Origin: an uncultured Cocleimonas sp.
GTDB taxonomy: Bacteria > Pseudomonadota > Gammaproteobacteria > Thiotrichales > Thiotrichaceae
DNA length: 6,528 nucleotides
Assembly (NCBI GenBank): GCA_938041705.1
Contig: CALISP010000132.1
Span: 1-6,528, forward strand
Reading direction: 5' to 3'
In this document: positions 1 through 6,474 of the stretch, piece by piece
Position numbering within the stretch: position 1 is the first letter of the stretch
Layout of the letters: each line of letters starts with the position of its first letter
Notes under the pieces: model-generated
Database searches by the model: none
What the model was told of the DNA's origin: nothing
Seen by the model: the letters and a program-made list of their open reading frames with translations, nothing else
Position numbers and translations under genes: made by a program

Positions 1-87
1 CAAATAATAATAATCATTTAGCCGTAACATTTTAAATACTAGATTAAGTTATTTTTAAACCTATCAATAATTAAGGGCAATGGGGAT

Positions 88-1509
88 ATGATTAAAACAA
101 CACCTTTAAAGGTGGCACTTGCTGTTGCAACAACTCTGACACTATGTATTGGGCTAACAACATCTTTGTCAGCACAAACGAGTTCAGAAAAATCTGTAAT
201 AGATGCAGCAAAAGCTTTGGGTTTAACACCCTCGATTATTAATGTGCCTGCTCCTGCTGCACAACAGGTTAACACTCAACGTAGACAAGCAAAACAAGCA
301 CGCCAAAATCAACAATTTATAAAAGCTGATCCTTATGCGGCCAAACGCCAGCAAATTTTAAGACAAAATGCTCAGCGCAAAAAAGCCCACTATCAACGAC
401 TTGCTAATCTTCAACGTCAGAAACAAAAAAAATCTCAAACGAATGTAACTCAGCAACAGAATGCTCATCACAATGTATGGAACCGAGTTTATCAAGGCTT
501 CCAATTCAGAGATCATAGTAAAAACCCTTTAGTTCAACGCTACACCAATCAATTTTCTAGAAGCCCTTCTAGAATTCAACGCTTGGCTGATCGTTCTTCT
601 GATTACATGTACATGGTGGTTAATGAACTTAACCGTCGTAGAATGCCTACTGAACTTGCTTTGCTTCCTTTTGTAGAAAGTGCTTACCGGAACAATGCCT
701 ATTCACATGCGGGGGCTGCAGGTATGTGGCAATTCATTCCCGCTACAGGTCGTCGTTATGGCCTTATGCAAACTCGTAGTTACGATGCACGCTTAGATTC
801 ACATCAAGCTACAAATGCTGCTTTCGATTATCTACAGAAATTACACCGTGAATTTAAAGGTGATTGGTTTCTTGCTTTAGCTGCTTATAATGCTGGTGAG
901 TATCGAGTACAAAAAGAGATTTTAAAAAATAGACGTCTAGGTAAGCGCACCGATTATTGGAGCTTAAGCCTTCCAAAAGAAACTAGACAATACGTACCTC
1001 GATTACTCGCTTTCAAAGAAATTTTCAGAAACCCTCGTGCTTATAATGTTCAATTACAAGGCATTCCCAATAGTCCTGCCCTTGCTAGAATCCATGTTAA
1101 TAAAGCAGTAGATCTTAGAAAAGCTGCTGCTCATGCTGGCGTTCCTTCAGCTCAGTTGTTAGCAATGAATTCTGGGTTTTTACACGGCATAACTACACCT
1201 CGTTTTTCTAATCAAATTACTTTGCCACGACGTCATGCTGGGCGCTTAAATAAAGTCATACAACAACTTCCACCTGCCGCCGATGTACATAACAAACGCT
1301 CTCGTTATGCTAAGTACAAATCTAAAGGAAAGAAACGTAGATATGTTTATCACAAAGTTAGAAGCGGTGATAATTTATACAGAATTGCCCGGAAACACGG
1401 CACTACAGTAAAAAAACTAAAACGTCTCAACAAAATGAGAAACAGTAGAATTTGGCCAGGTAAACGCTTAAAGATTGCTAAAGGAAAATCTAGACGTAGT
1501 TACTCTTAA
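88..1509 (+). CDS. mltD: MltD-like membrane/periplasmic lytic murein transglycosylase with C-terminal LysM
   Basis: Predicted to cleave the MurNAc-GlcNAc bond of peptidoglycan in the periplasm, leaving 1,6-anhydroMurNAc ends (GH23 family). Residues 7-29 form a signal peptide with probable signal peptidase I cleavage after SLSA (29/30). Cys20 lies in the hydrophobic core but LTLC is a poor lipobox, so lipidation, as in E. coli MltD, is doubtful. Residues 59-124 are a very basic Gln-rich spacer. The SLT domain spans about 165-310: catalytic Glu197 in LPFVESAY, then GMWQF (212-216), AAYNAG (265-270) and RQYVPRLLA. Residues about 336-386 look like a degenerate LysM, and a clear LysM follows at about 421-464 (VRSGDNLYRIA, then WPGKRLKI), after a Lys/Arg-rich linker (403-418). 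At 473 aa it is near the usual MltD length. The ATG at 88 is preceded by AAGGG (73-77) and GGGGA (82-86); no earlier in-frame start fits. Transcription probably ends at the hairpin just downstream. Family assignment is secure; the exact MltD orthology is likely. Confidence 0.93.
   Translation: MIKTTPLKVALAVATTLTLCIGLTTSLSAQTSSEKSVIDAAKALGLTPSIINVPAPAAQQVNTQRRQAKQARQNQQFIKADPYAAKRQQILRQNAQRKKAHYQRLANLQRQKQKKSQTNVTQQQNAHHNVWNRVYQGFQFRDHSKNPLVQRYTNQFSRSPSRIQRLADRSSDYMYMVVNELNRRRMPTELALLPFVESAYRNNAYSHAGAAGMWQFIPATGRRYGLMQTRSYDARLDSHQATNAAFDYLQKLHREFKGDWFLALAAYNAGEYRVQKEILKNRRLGKRTDYWSLSLPKETRQYVPRLLAFKEIFRNPRAYNVQLQGIPNSPALARIHVNKAVDLRKAAAHAGVPSAQLLAMNSGFLHGITTPRFSNQITLPRRHAGRLNKVIQQLPPAADVHNKRSRYAKYKSKGKKRRYVYHKVRSGDNLYRIARKHGTTVKKLKRLNKMRNSRIWPGKRLKIAKGKSRRSYS
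555..574. repeat. Near-perfect 20-bp palindrome inside mltD
   Basis: Two 9-bp arms, TTCTAGAAG (555-563) and CTTCTAGAA (566-574), flank a central CC. Each arm contains the 8-bp palindrome TTCTAGAA. The stretch encodes the Ser/Arg-rich segment F-S-R-S-P-S-R (residues 156-162), so repeated Ser-Arg codons could explain it. The symmetry is plain in the sequence; I have no evidence of function. Confidence 0.5.
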
Positions 1510-1557
1510 CAAGTTAAAACTAATAGTATGTAAATACACCAAAGTAATATTTACACT

Positions 1558-1582
1558 AAACCACCTTTAAGGTGGTTTTTTT
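1558..1582 (+). terminator. Rho-independent terminator of mltD
   Basis: AAACCACC (1558-1565) pairs with GGTGGTTT (1571-1578) around a TTTAA loop, and the T run continues to 1582. It starts 49 nt after the mltD stop and 60 nt before the fau start, so it separates the two genes. A weaker hairpin lies just upstream: GTAAATA (1530-1536) against TATTTAC (1548-1554). The opposite strand has no long T tract, so the terminator works for plus-strand transcripts only. Confidence 0.88.
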
Positions 1583-1642
1583 ATGGCATGATTCTAATCT
1601 TTATGAGACCTTTAACAGAAATTAACCAATAAGAAATATTTT

Positions 1643-2215
1643 ATGAAAGACGAAATAAGACAAAGGCTTCGTCGCCAACGCGCTGAACTTCCAATTGAAT
1701 CATTTAATAAAATGTCATCTACAATCGCAAAGAATGTAAGAGAATCAGAGGAATTTAAAAATGCTAAAAAGATAGGTTTTTATCACTCTGTTCGAGGAGA
1801 AGCCAATCCTGATTCCTTAAAAAATCACGATAAGCATTTCTTTTTACCAGTGCTATCAAGAAATCTAGATGAAGGCTTAGTCTTTATAGAATTAAATGAT
1901 GATACTGAGTTTGAGAATAATAAATTCTCTATTCCTGAGCCAGTATATGACGATGATAAGATAGTATTCGCCAATACATTAGATCTAGTACTAGTACCTT
2001 TACTTGGCTTTGATAAAAATGGAAATCGTCTAGGTATGGGTGGTGGTTTTTATGACCGATGTTTTGCATTTAAAAAGCTAGGAAATACAAAACCTTTATT
2101 GATGGGATATGCTTATGATTTTCAAGAGCTGGATTGCCTTGATCCAGAGTCATGGGATGTTGGGTTAGATATGATTGCCACAGAAAGCGAAATAATAAGA
2201 GTAAATAAAGTATAA
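1643..2215 (+). CDS. fau: 5-formyltetrahydrofolate cyclo-ligase (5,10-methenyl-THF synthetase)
   Basis: Cytoplasmic enzyme expected to convert 5-formyl-THF plus ATP to 5,10-methenyl-THF, recycling a stable folate that inhibits folate enzymes (fau/ygfA family, EC 6.3.3.2). The 190-aa length fits the family. Visible signatures: the basic N-terminal helix RQRLRRQR; GEANPDSL (about residues 52-59), the usual GE..T/D substrate-side motif; SIPEP; and the nucleotide-binding stretch from VPLLGFD (118-124) to GMGGGFYDR (131-139), close to the family consensus GxGxGYYDR. The WDVGLDMIATE ending is also typical. Upstream there is only a weak Shine-Dalgarno (AAGAAA before ATATTTT) and no clear promoter between it and the mltD terminator, so it may depend partly on readthrough. 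In E. coli this gene follows zapA and 6S RNA; here it follows mltD. Nothing appears truncated. Confidence 0.94.
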   Translation: MKDEIRQRLRRQRAELPIESFNKMSSTIAKNVRESEEFKNAKKIGFYHSVRGEANPDSLKNHDKHFFLPVLSRNLDEGLVFIELNDDTEFENNKFSIPEPVYDDDKIVFANTLDLVLVPLLGFDKNGNRLGMGGGFYDRCFAFKKLGNTKPLLMGYAYDFQELDCLDPESWDVGLDMIATESEIIRVNKV

Positions 2216-2302
2216 ATAAACACCCCCCTACTTTTGATACATTCTATTTTATTGTTTTTTATAGATATTGCAGGCTTAACTCTCTTCTTTACTTAATTAG
2301 TT

Positions 2303-2923
2303 TTAGATACGCTTACCAAGAGGATCTTTAAATGGTTGATCACCTGGTACAATATCAAGTTGATTGTTTGGAGAAAATAAAGGTTTAGCCAGTTCTCGCT
2401 TAAGCTCCTCAGCACTATCTTCCAAGGTACTCCCCAACTCGTTCATTGCTTCTGAAAAGGACTGGTCCAATTCTTTGATACCATCTTGCATTAGCCCATT
2501 AAGTTGATCAAAAACACTATTTGCACTGTATTTAACAACGGAAGTCATCGACTTTTTGACATTCACGCGCCAACCTTTATCGGTCTTTATTAATACCGTT
2601 ACGCCTGGAAGCTTGATACCTGACTTACCCGCTTTACTAGTAAATAACACTGTAACTATTTCGGCACGTGTTTCACCCATCATTTGCTCACCTAATTCGA
2701 ATCTTTCGGGGTGAAGCTTTTCTGTATTAAGGTACTTAAGATAATCAACCGTATCCCAAGTTGCCATCATTTTTGCAGACTCCATATCTCTATCTTGAAC
2801 TGCTTGCCAGAATTTTTTACTGATATCTTTCGGAGATTCTGACTGATTACAAGCAGCCAGAGAAAGTAGAGCAACCAATAACGAAGCCATAAATAATTGT
2901 CGATAACTTAATGCTTTTATCAT
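2303..2923 (-). CDS. Putative lipoprotein, DUF4878/NTF2-like, with long amphipathic C-terminal helix
   Basis: Residues 8-24 are a lipoprotein signal peptide ending in the lipobox LAAC, with Cys25 as the lipidated residue. Asn at +2 is not an inner-membrane retention signal, so an outer-membrane location is inferred. Residues about 29-130 start with PKDISKKFWQAVQDRDMESAK, the helix seen in DUF4878-like small lipoproteins, followed by beta-rich sequence (AEIVTVLFTS, GVTVLIKTDKGWRVN) fitting an NTF2-like fold. Residues 137-179 form a predicted acidic amphipathic helix with hydrophobic residues at 4-4-3 spacing, then a Pro/Asp-rich tail. Its ATG directly follows the mtaB stop codon (TAA-ATG). A purine-rich AGGGAAAA lies about 13 nt upstream, inside mtaB, so translational coupling to mtaB is likely. 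No terminator is evident after its stop. The lipoprotein call is firm, the domain family is tentative, and the function is unknown. Confidence 0.8.
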   Translation of the reverse strand: MIKALSYRQLFMASLLVALLSLAACNQSESPKDISKKFWQAVQDRDMESAKMMATWDTVDYLKYLNTEKLHPERFELGEQMMGETRAEIVTVLFTSKAGKSGIKLPGVTVLIKTDKGWRVNVKKSMTSVVKYSANSVFDQLNGLMQDGIKELDQSFSEAMNELGSTLEDSAEELKRELAKPLFSPNNQLDIVPGDQPFKDPLGKRI

Positions 2924-4213
2924 TTAAAGAACTTTTCCCTTTAAAACACTTCTCTCTAATGAGTAATTTAACAACTCGGTTGTCTTTACCCGTCCTTCTA
3001 ATAAGACATCATTATCCCCATTTGATTCAACTTTGCAAAAGTTAGGTGTGTATCCTGTAAATACTAGGCGTCCATTTTCGTCTTTCTTTTGCCCTTCCCA
3101 TAGTATGTCTACATTTGTATTAAGATGTTTTTCATGAAACTGTTGCTTTAATGATTCTGCCAAAGTATGCAATTGATTACTTCTGAATTTCTTCACAGCT
3201 TCATCTACAGGATTGGCTAAACCAGCAGCTTTTGTTCCATCACGAGGAGAATAAGAAAAAATATGAATATGCCCAAAACCAATAGCCTCAACGTTTTCCA
3301 TTGTCATATTCCACTCATCATCAGTTTCACCAGGAAAACCTACAATAATATCGGTAGTGACATTAAAACCAGGTATAGCATTTCTTGCCTGCTGGACTAA
3401 ATCAGAAAAATCGCCAATTTTACAACGACGAGACATTCTTCTTAAAACAGTATCTGCCCCACTTTGTAAGGGTAAATGCATATGTGGCATCAAGCGTCTG
3501 TTTTCGAATAAAGTAAAAAATGGTTCTGGTAAATCCCACGGCTCAACTGATGCAAAGCGGATTCGAGGAATATCAGTATCACTCAGCAATGTTGTAACTA
3601 ATTGATATAGAGAACTATCGATATCACTTCCATATCCACCGACATGAACGCCCGTTAAAACGATTTCTTGAACCCCTTGTTGGTGAAGATTATTAACTTC
3701 AGAAACAATTTCTTCTAGATTTCGGCTACGCTCTGCACCCCTAGCAACAGTAACAATGCAAAAGGTACATCTGTAACGACAACCATCTTGAATTTTAATG
3801 AATGCTCTATGCTTGCCACGCAAAAACAATGAAGATTGATCTGGTTCCATTGCATTTAATGGCATCGTATTATCAGAAAATGCATCCATTACTCTACGAG
3901 GCAATTCATCTTTATCGGCATTATTTACCACCAAATCAACACCCGAACGCATCGCCACCTGCTCTTCTTCCAAAGTTGCATAACATCCGCTTACAACCAC
4001 TTTTGATTGCGGATTTTCGCGATGCAATCTATTCATTAGCTTTCTAGATTTTTTTGTCGCCTCTGTAGTGACAGCACAGGTGTTTACAACAACCACATCC
4101 GCCTCATCTGCATTTATGACAATGTTGTGTCCTTCACCAGTGAAATCACGTGACCACTGCTCCAATTCAGCTTCATTGAGCCTACAACCTAACGCTTTTA
4201 AATGAATTTTCAT
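2924..4213 (-). CDS. mtaB: MtaB-type tRNA t6A37 methylthiotransferase (radical SAM)
   Basis: Predicted cytoplasmic [4Fe-4S] radical-SAM enzyme adding a methylthio group to t6A37 of ANN-decoding tRNAs (ms2t6A), which stabilises codon-anticodon pairing. The N-terminal UPF0004 domain (about 1-120) carries the three auxiliary-cluster cysteines Cys10 (ALGCRLNEAE), Cys46 (NTCAVT) and Cys77 (SGCYA). The radical-SAM domain has CRYRCTFC with Cys145, Cys149 and Cys152, then LTGVHVGGYG, HMHLPLQSGADTVLRRM (244-260) and TDIIVGFPGET (287-297). A TRAM-like tRNA-binding domain fills about 365-428. The 429-aa length suits the family. The GCRLNEAE motif and CIVTVARG favour MtaB over MiaB (GCQMN) or RimO; this subfamily choice is inference. 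No good Shine-Dalgarno precedes the ATG (AGATATAGTTAATC). The ppiD terminator lies upstream, so mtaB probably has its own promoter in 4214-4298, though none is convincing. The lipoprotein gene follows with zero spacing. Confidence 0.9.
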   Translation of the reverse strand: MKIHLKALGCRLNEAELEQWSRDFTGEGHNIVINADEADVVVVNTCAVTTEATKKSRKLMNRLHRENPQSKVVVSGCYATLEEEQVAMRSGVDLVVNNADKDELPRRVMDAFSDNTMPLNAMEPDQSSLFLRGKHRAFIKIQDGCRYRCTFCIVTVARGAERSRNLEEIVSEVNNLHQQGVQEIVLTGVHVGGYGSDIDSSLYQLVTTLLSDTDIPRIRFASVEPWDLPEPFFTLFENRRLMPHMHLPLQSGADTVLRRMSRRCKIGDFSDLVQQARNAIPGFNVTTDIIVGFPGETDDEWNMTMENVEAIGFGHIHIFSYSPRDGTKAAGLANPVDEAVKKFRSNQLHTLAESLKQQFHEKHLNTNVDILWEGQKKDENGRLVFTGYTPNFCKVESNGDNDVLLEGRVKTTELLNYSLERSVLKGKVL

Positions 4214-4250
4214 GATTAACTATATCTAATTTAATTTCACAATATTATTA

Positions 4251-4267
4251 ATGGCCTCATTGACCAT
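4251..4267 (-). other. Small hairpin or operator-like inverted repeat in the mtaB leader
   Basis: On the minus strand ATGGTC and GGCCAT can pair (one G-U) around AATGA, about 38 nt upstream of the mtaB start codon. It could be a leader hairpin or a weak protein-binding site. The stem is only 6 bp, so chance is a real possibility. Confidence 0.25.
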
Positions 4268-4298
4268 AGTATTTGAGGATATTGGAAGCCTTACATAT

Positions 4299-4331
4299 AA
4301 AAAGAGCCCATGATTGTAAAACCATAAGCTC
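4299..4331 (-). terminator. Strong rho-independent terminator downstream of ppiD
   Basis: Read on the minus strand, GAGCTTATGGTT (4331-4320) pairs with AATCATGGGCTC (4315-4304) along 12 bp, with three G-U pairs, around a TTAC loop, and is followed by TTTTT (4303-4299). It lies 123 nt after the ppiD stop and 85 nt before mtaB, so it insulates mtaB from ppiD transcription. On the plus strand the hairpin has no T tract. Confidence 0.85.
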
Positions 4332-4454
4332 AAAATAATACATCTAAATTAATACTGCCCTCATCAGGAAACTAGGATGTACTTAAAGGTTATTAAAATT
4401 CATCAAACTAATTAAAAAACAGAAGGGTGTACTTTATGACTATACTAAATTCTT
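4332..4454 (-). other. Long non-coding tail between ppiD stop and its terminator
   Basis: This 123-nt AT-rich stretch has no reading frame longer than about a dozen codons. It contains an inverted repeat, TACATC (4339-4344) with GATGTA (4376-4381), extendable by two pairs past a bulge, enclosing a tiny hairpin CCT-CATC-AGG (4359-4368). With the terminator it would form a structured 3' UTR of ppiD, or the body of a small RNA. I see no convincing internal promoter, so a separate sRNA gene is speculative. Confidence 0.3.
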
Positions 4455-6368
4455 TTATTGAATATTCTCAGTAAATAGTTCAACTTCTGCTTTTTCACGA
4501 AGTGCTGCAATTACTGCCGTCCTTTCTCTTGACGCCATTGACTGCGAATAACTTTGTTGTAACTGTTCATCAATTTCAGATTTATCGTCCTCTACTTTTG
4601 ATAATGAAATTAGAACAAAATCACCACTTGGCAAAATAGCCTTGTCAAAAGTATTGCCATTCTCAGGCTTTTTCATACTAAATACTTTACTTACAACATC
4701 TCCAGAAAGTACCGTATCATTTCGTTTAATACTGCTATTTTTTTGAATATTATCTGCAGTTGCTCCGATGTCCTCTATAACAGTCCAAGAACCCGAATCA
4801 CGAAGTTTTTTCAGTGCAACATCACCTTTTTCTATTAACAAAGCTTTAAGCTTATTTGAGATTAATAGCTTCTCAATATCGCTCTGTACATCTACTAGTT
4901 CTTTTTGCTTTGGCAATTGATGGTCTTGTAAACGAATAACAACTACGTTCTTAGCATCTAATTCAATTAACTCAGAGTTTTTACCACCGTTTAGTACTTC
5001 ATCAGCAAATGCCGCTGCAATTACTTTTGGTGAAGATAATGGCTTATCATCACTGGCAGGGACATTAGTATTTTTTTCTATCCAGTCAGAACTTAACACT
5101 TCCAGGCCTACCGCATCTGCAGCCCCATCAAGACTAGAGTCGTTTTCAAAAGCAAGGGTCTGTACTTGATCTGCCTTTTCTATAAATATCTTTTCTGCTT
5201 CTTCCGTGTTGTAAAGTTTTTCAACTTCAGACTTTACTTCTTCGAATGATTTGGTTTTAGCAGGAATTATGTCTAAAACTTTAATGATTTGAAAGCCAGC
5301 TTCCGTTTCAATTGCTTTAGATATCGAACCCTTTAATAAAGCTGGAGAAAAAGCCGCTGTATCAAACAGAACACCCATTTCGCCTTGACTTATCAAGCCT
5401 AACTCACCATTTTTTGCAGCAGAAAGCTCATCTTCAGATGCTGATACTGCAAGTTCCTCAAAGGTCTTCTCTTTGTTAACAATCTGATCATAAAGAGCTT
5501 TAGCTTTAATTTCTGCTTCATCTTTTTTATCATCAACGATTTTCACTAAGATATGCGCAAATTTACGTTTTTCAGGATCAAGATAACGACTCTCGTTATC
5601 TTGATATACTAACTTTAAAGTATCCTCATCGGGACTTAAGTTAGCCGCTATATCGTCTTGTTTTAGCAATACATAACTCAGCTTAACTTTTTCAGTAGTC
5701 ATGTAATTTTTAGCGTTCACTTCAAATTCTTTTTTAATCTCTTCAGATGAAACCGATATTTCTGACTCGTAATCTGATTGCTTTAATGTGAAAGTTTCGA
5801 CATCTCTAGTCTGGTTTTGTAAACCTTGGTATTTAGCTACTAACGATGGCGGTATGAATGCCGCATTAGTAACTGCTTGAGTGAATTGCTGGTTAGAAAT
5901 ACTGTCTCTAATTTGAGCTTCGAATTCACTTTTACTTCTGCGTTGTGAAACAAGTAATGTCTCGTAAGTTTGTGAATCGAATTGTCCGTTTTTCTGAAAA
6001 GCTGGAATACTTGAAATCGTATCGTATACTTCTTGATTACTTGCCCTGTAACCATTTTTCTCTGATTCTTGACGCAATAAAACTTCATTAACGACTTGCT
6101 CTAAAGCTTGATTTTTAATTACATCCTCATTCATTCCAAGAGGTAATTTTCCACCAAACATTTGAGCTAATCTTTGACGCTGCTGCAATACAATCCCTTG
6201 CACTTGCTGAACAGGAATTTCCTCGCCATTAACCTTAGCCGCAACCAATCCTCCGCTGCCTCCATCAAGATACGAACTGATGCCAAACAATGCAAATGGA
6301 ACTGCGATTAGTCCTACGATAGTGTATGCAACCCAACCTTTAGCTTTATCATTAATAGTCTGTAACAT
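4455..6368 (-). CDS. ppiD: PpiD-like inner-membrane periplasmic folding factor (SurA-N/parvulin)
   Basis: Chaperone expected to be anchored in the inner membrane near the Sec translocon, where it binds newly exported proteins. The N-terminus MLQTINDKAKGWVAYTIVGL is typical of PpiD: a short cytoplasmic tail (1-11), one membrane helix (about 12-34), then periplasm. Residues about 40-225 are the SurA-N-like chaperone region (VNGEEIPVQQVQ, FQKNGQFDSQTYETLL). A parvulin domain spans about 266-368, with RKFAHILV (His272), GELGLISQGEM and TEAGFQIIKV. A C-terminal chaperone-like region follows to 637, close to the 623 aa of E. coli PpiD. In TEAGFQII the usual second active-site His of parvulins is Gln360, so isomerase activity is doubtful, as for E. 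coli PpiD. The start is supported by AAGAGA (6378-6373), 4 nt before the ATG. Two candidate promoters precede it and a terminator follows 124 nt after the stop, so it is probably monocistronic. A perfect 12-bp inverted repeat lies inside the gene. Confidence 0.93.
   Translation of the reverse strand: MLQTINDKAKGWVAYTIVGLIAVPFALFGISSYLDGGSGGLVAAKVNGEEIPVQQVQGIVLQQRQRLAQMFGGKLPLGMNEDVIKNQALEQVVNEVLLRQESEKNGYRASNQEVYDTISSIPAFQKNGQFDSQTYETLLVSQRRSKSEFEAQIRDSISNQQFTQAVTNAAFIPPSLVAKYQGLQNQTRDVETFTLKQSDYESEISVSSEEIKKEFEVNAKNYMTTEKVKLSYVLLKQDDIAANLSPDEDTLKLVYQDNESRYLDPEKRKFAHILVKIVDDKKDEAEIKAKALYDQIVNKEKTFEELAVSASEDELSAAKNGELGLISQGEMGVLFDTAAFSPALLKGSISKAIETEAGFQIIKVLDIIPAKTKSFEEVKSEVEKLYNTEEAEKIFIEKADQVQTLAFENDSSLDGAADAVGLEVLSSDWIEKNTNVPASDDKPLSSPKVIAAAFADEVLNGGKNSELIELDAKNVVVIRLQDHQLPKQKELVDVQSDIEKLLISNKLKALLIEKGDVALKKLRDSGSWTVIEDIGATADNIQKNSSIKRNDTVLSGDVVSKVFSMKKPENGNTFDKAILPSGDFVLISLSKVEDDKSEIDEQLQQSYSQSMASRERTAVIAALREKAEVELFTENIQ
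5577..5605. repeat. Perfect 12-bp inverted repeat within ppiD coding sequence
   Basis: ATCAAGATAACG (5577-5588) and CGTTATCTTGAT (5594-5605) are exact reverse complements separated by ACTCT. In the ppiD mRNA this is a 12-bp stem with a 5-nt loop encoding QDNESRYLD (residues 256-264), just before the parvulin domain. Neither side is followed by a T tract, so it is not a classical terminator. Confidence 0.9.
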
Positions 6369-6401
6369 AATATCTCTTAAGTTCTCTGTTGAAAAACACA
6401 G

Positions 6402-6430
6402 AATCTAAAAATTCCATGTAATTTTATCAA
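6402..6430 (-). promoter_or_regulatory. Candidate proximal sigma70-type promoter of ppiD
   Basis: On the minus strand TTGATA (6430-6425; 5 of 6 to TTGACA) is followed after exactly 17 nt by TAGATT (6407-6402; 4 of 6 to TATAAT). Initiation would fall near 6395, giving a leader of about 27 nt that contains the AAGAGA ribosome-binding site. Confidence 0.45.
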
Positions 6431-6445
6431 TATTTAAAGGACGTC

Positions 6446-6474
6446 ATGATACCTTATAGATCAGCTGTTACCAA
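6446..6474 (-). promoter_or_regulatory. Candidate distal sigma70-type promoter of ppiD
   Basis: On the minus strand TTGGTA (6474-6469; 4 of 6 to TTGACA) is followed after 17 nt by TATCAT (6451-6446; 5 of 6 to TATAAT). It lies about 44 nt upstream of the proximal candidate. I see no CpxR-type GTAAA-N5-GTAAA repeat and no sigma32-like -10 here. Confidence 0.4.

Noticed and set aside
3..14. Four AAT triplets at the window start, a possible phase-variable repeat.
   Set aside because: The tract is short, lies about 75 nt upstream of the mltD start, and is unremarkable in AT-rich intergenic DNA.
39..275. Minus-strand open frame overlapping the start of mltD.
   Set aside because: It mirrors the mltD signal peptide region and has no recognisable protein features.
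1986..1995. Palindrome CTAGTACTAG in fau.
   Set aside because: Ten-base palindromes occur several times by chance in a window of this length.
3357..4047. Open frames on the plus strand inside mtaB (3357-3605 and 3802-4047).
   Set aside because: They are antisense shadows of a well-conserved enzyme and show no domain, signal or ribosome-binding site.
4339..4381. CTGATGAG on the minus strand (4367-4360) resembles the hammerhead ribozyme core CUGAUGA.
   Set aside because: The required GAAA after a stem II helix is absent and no matching stems I and III can be drawn.
4436..4474. Twelve-codon plus-strand frame preceded by AGAAGGG, a good-looking ribosome-binding site, overlapping the end of ppiD.
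   Set aside because: Too short to support, antisense to ppiD, with no promoter or terminator of its own.
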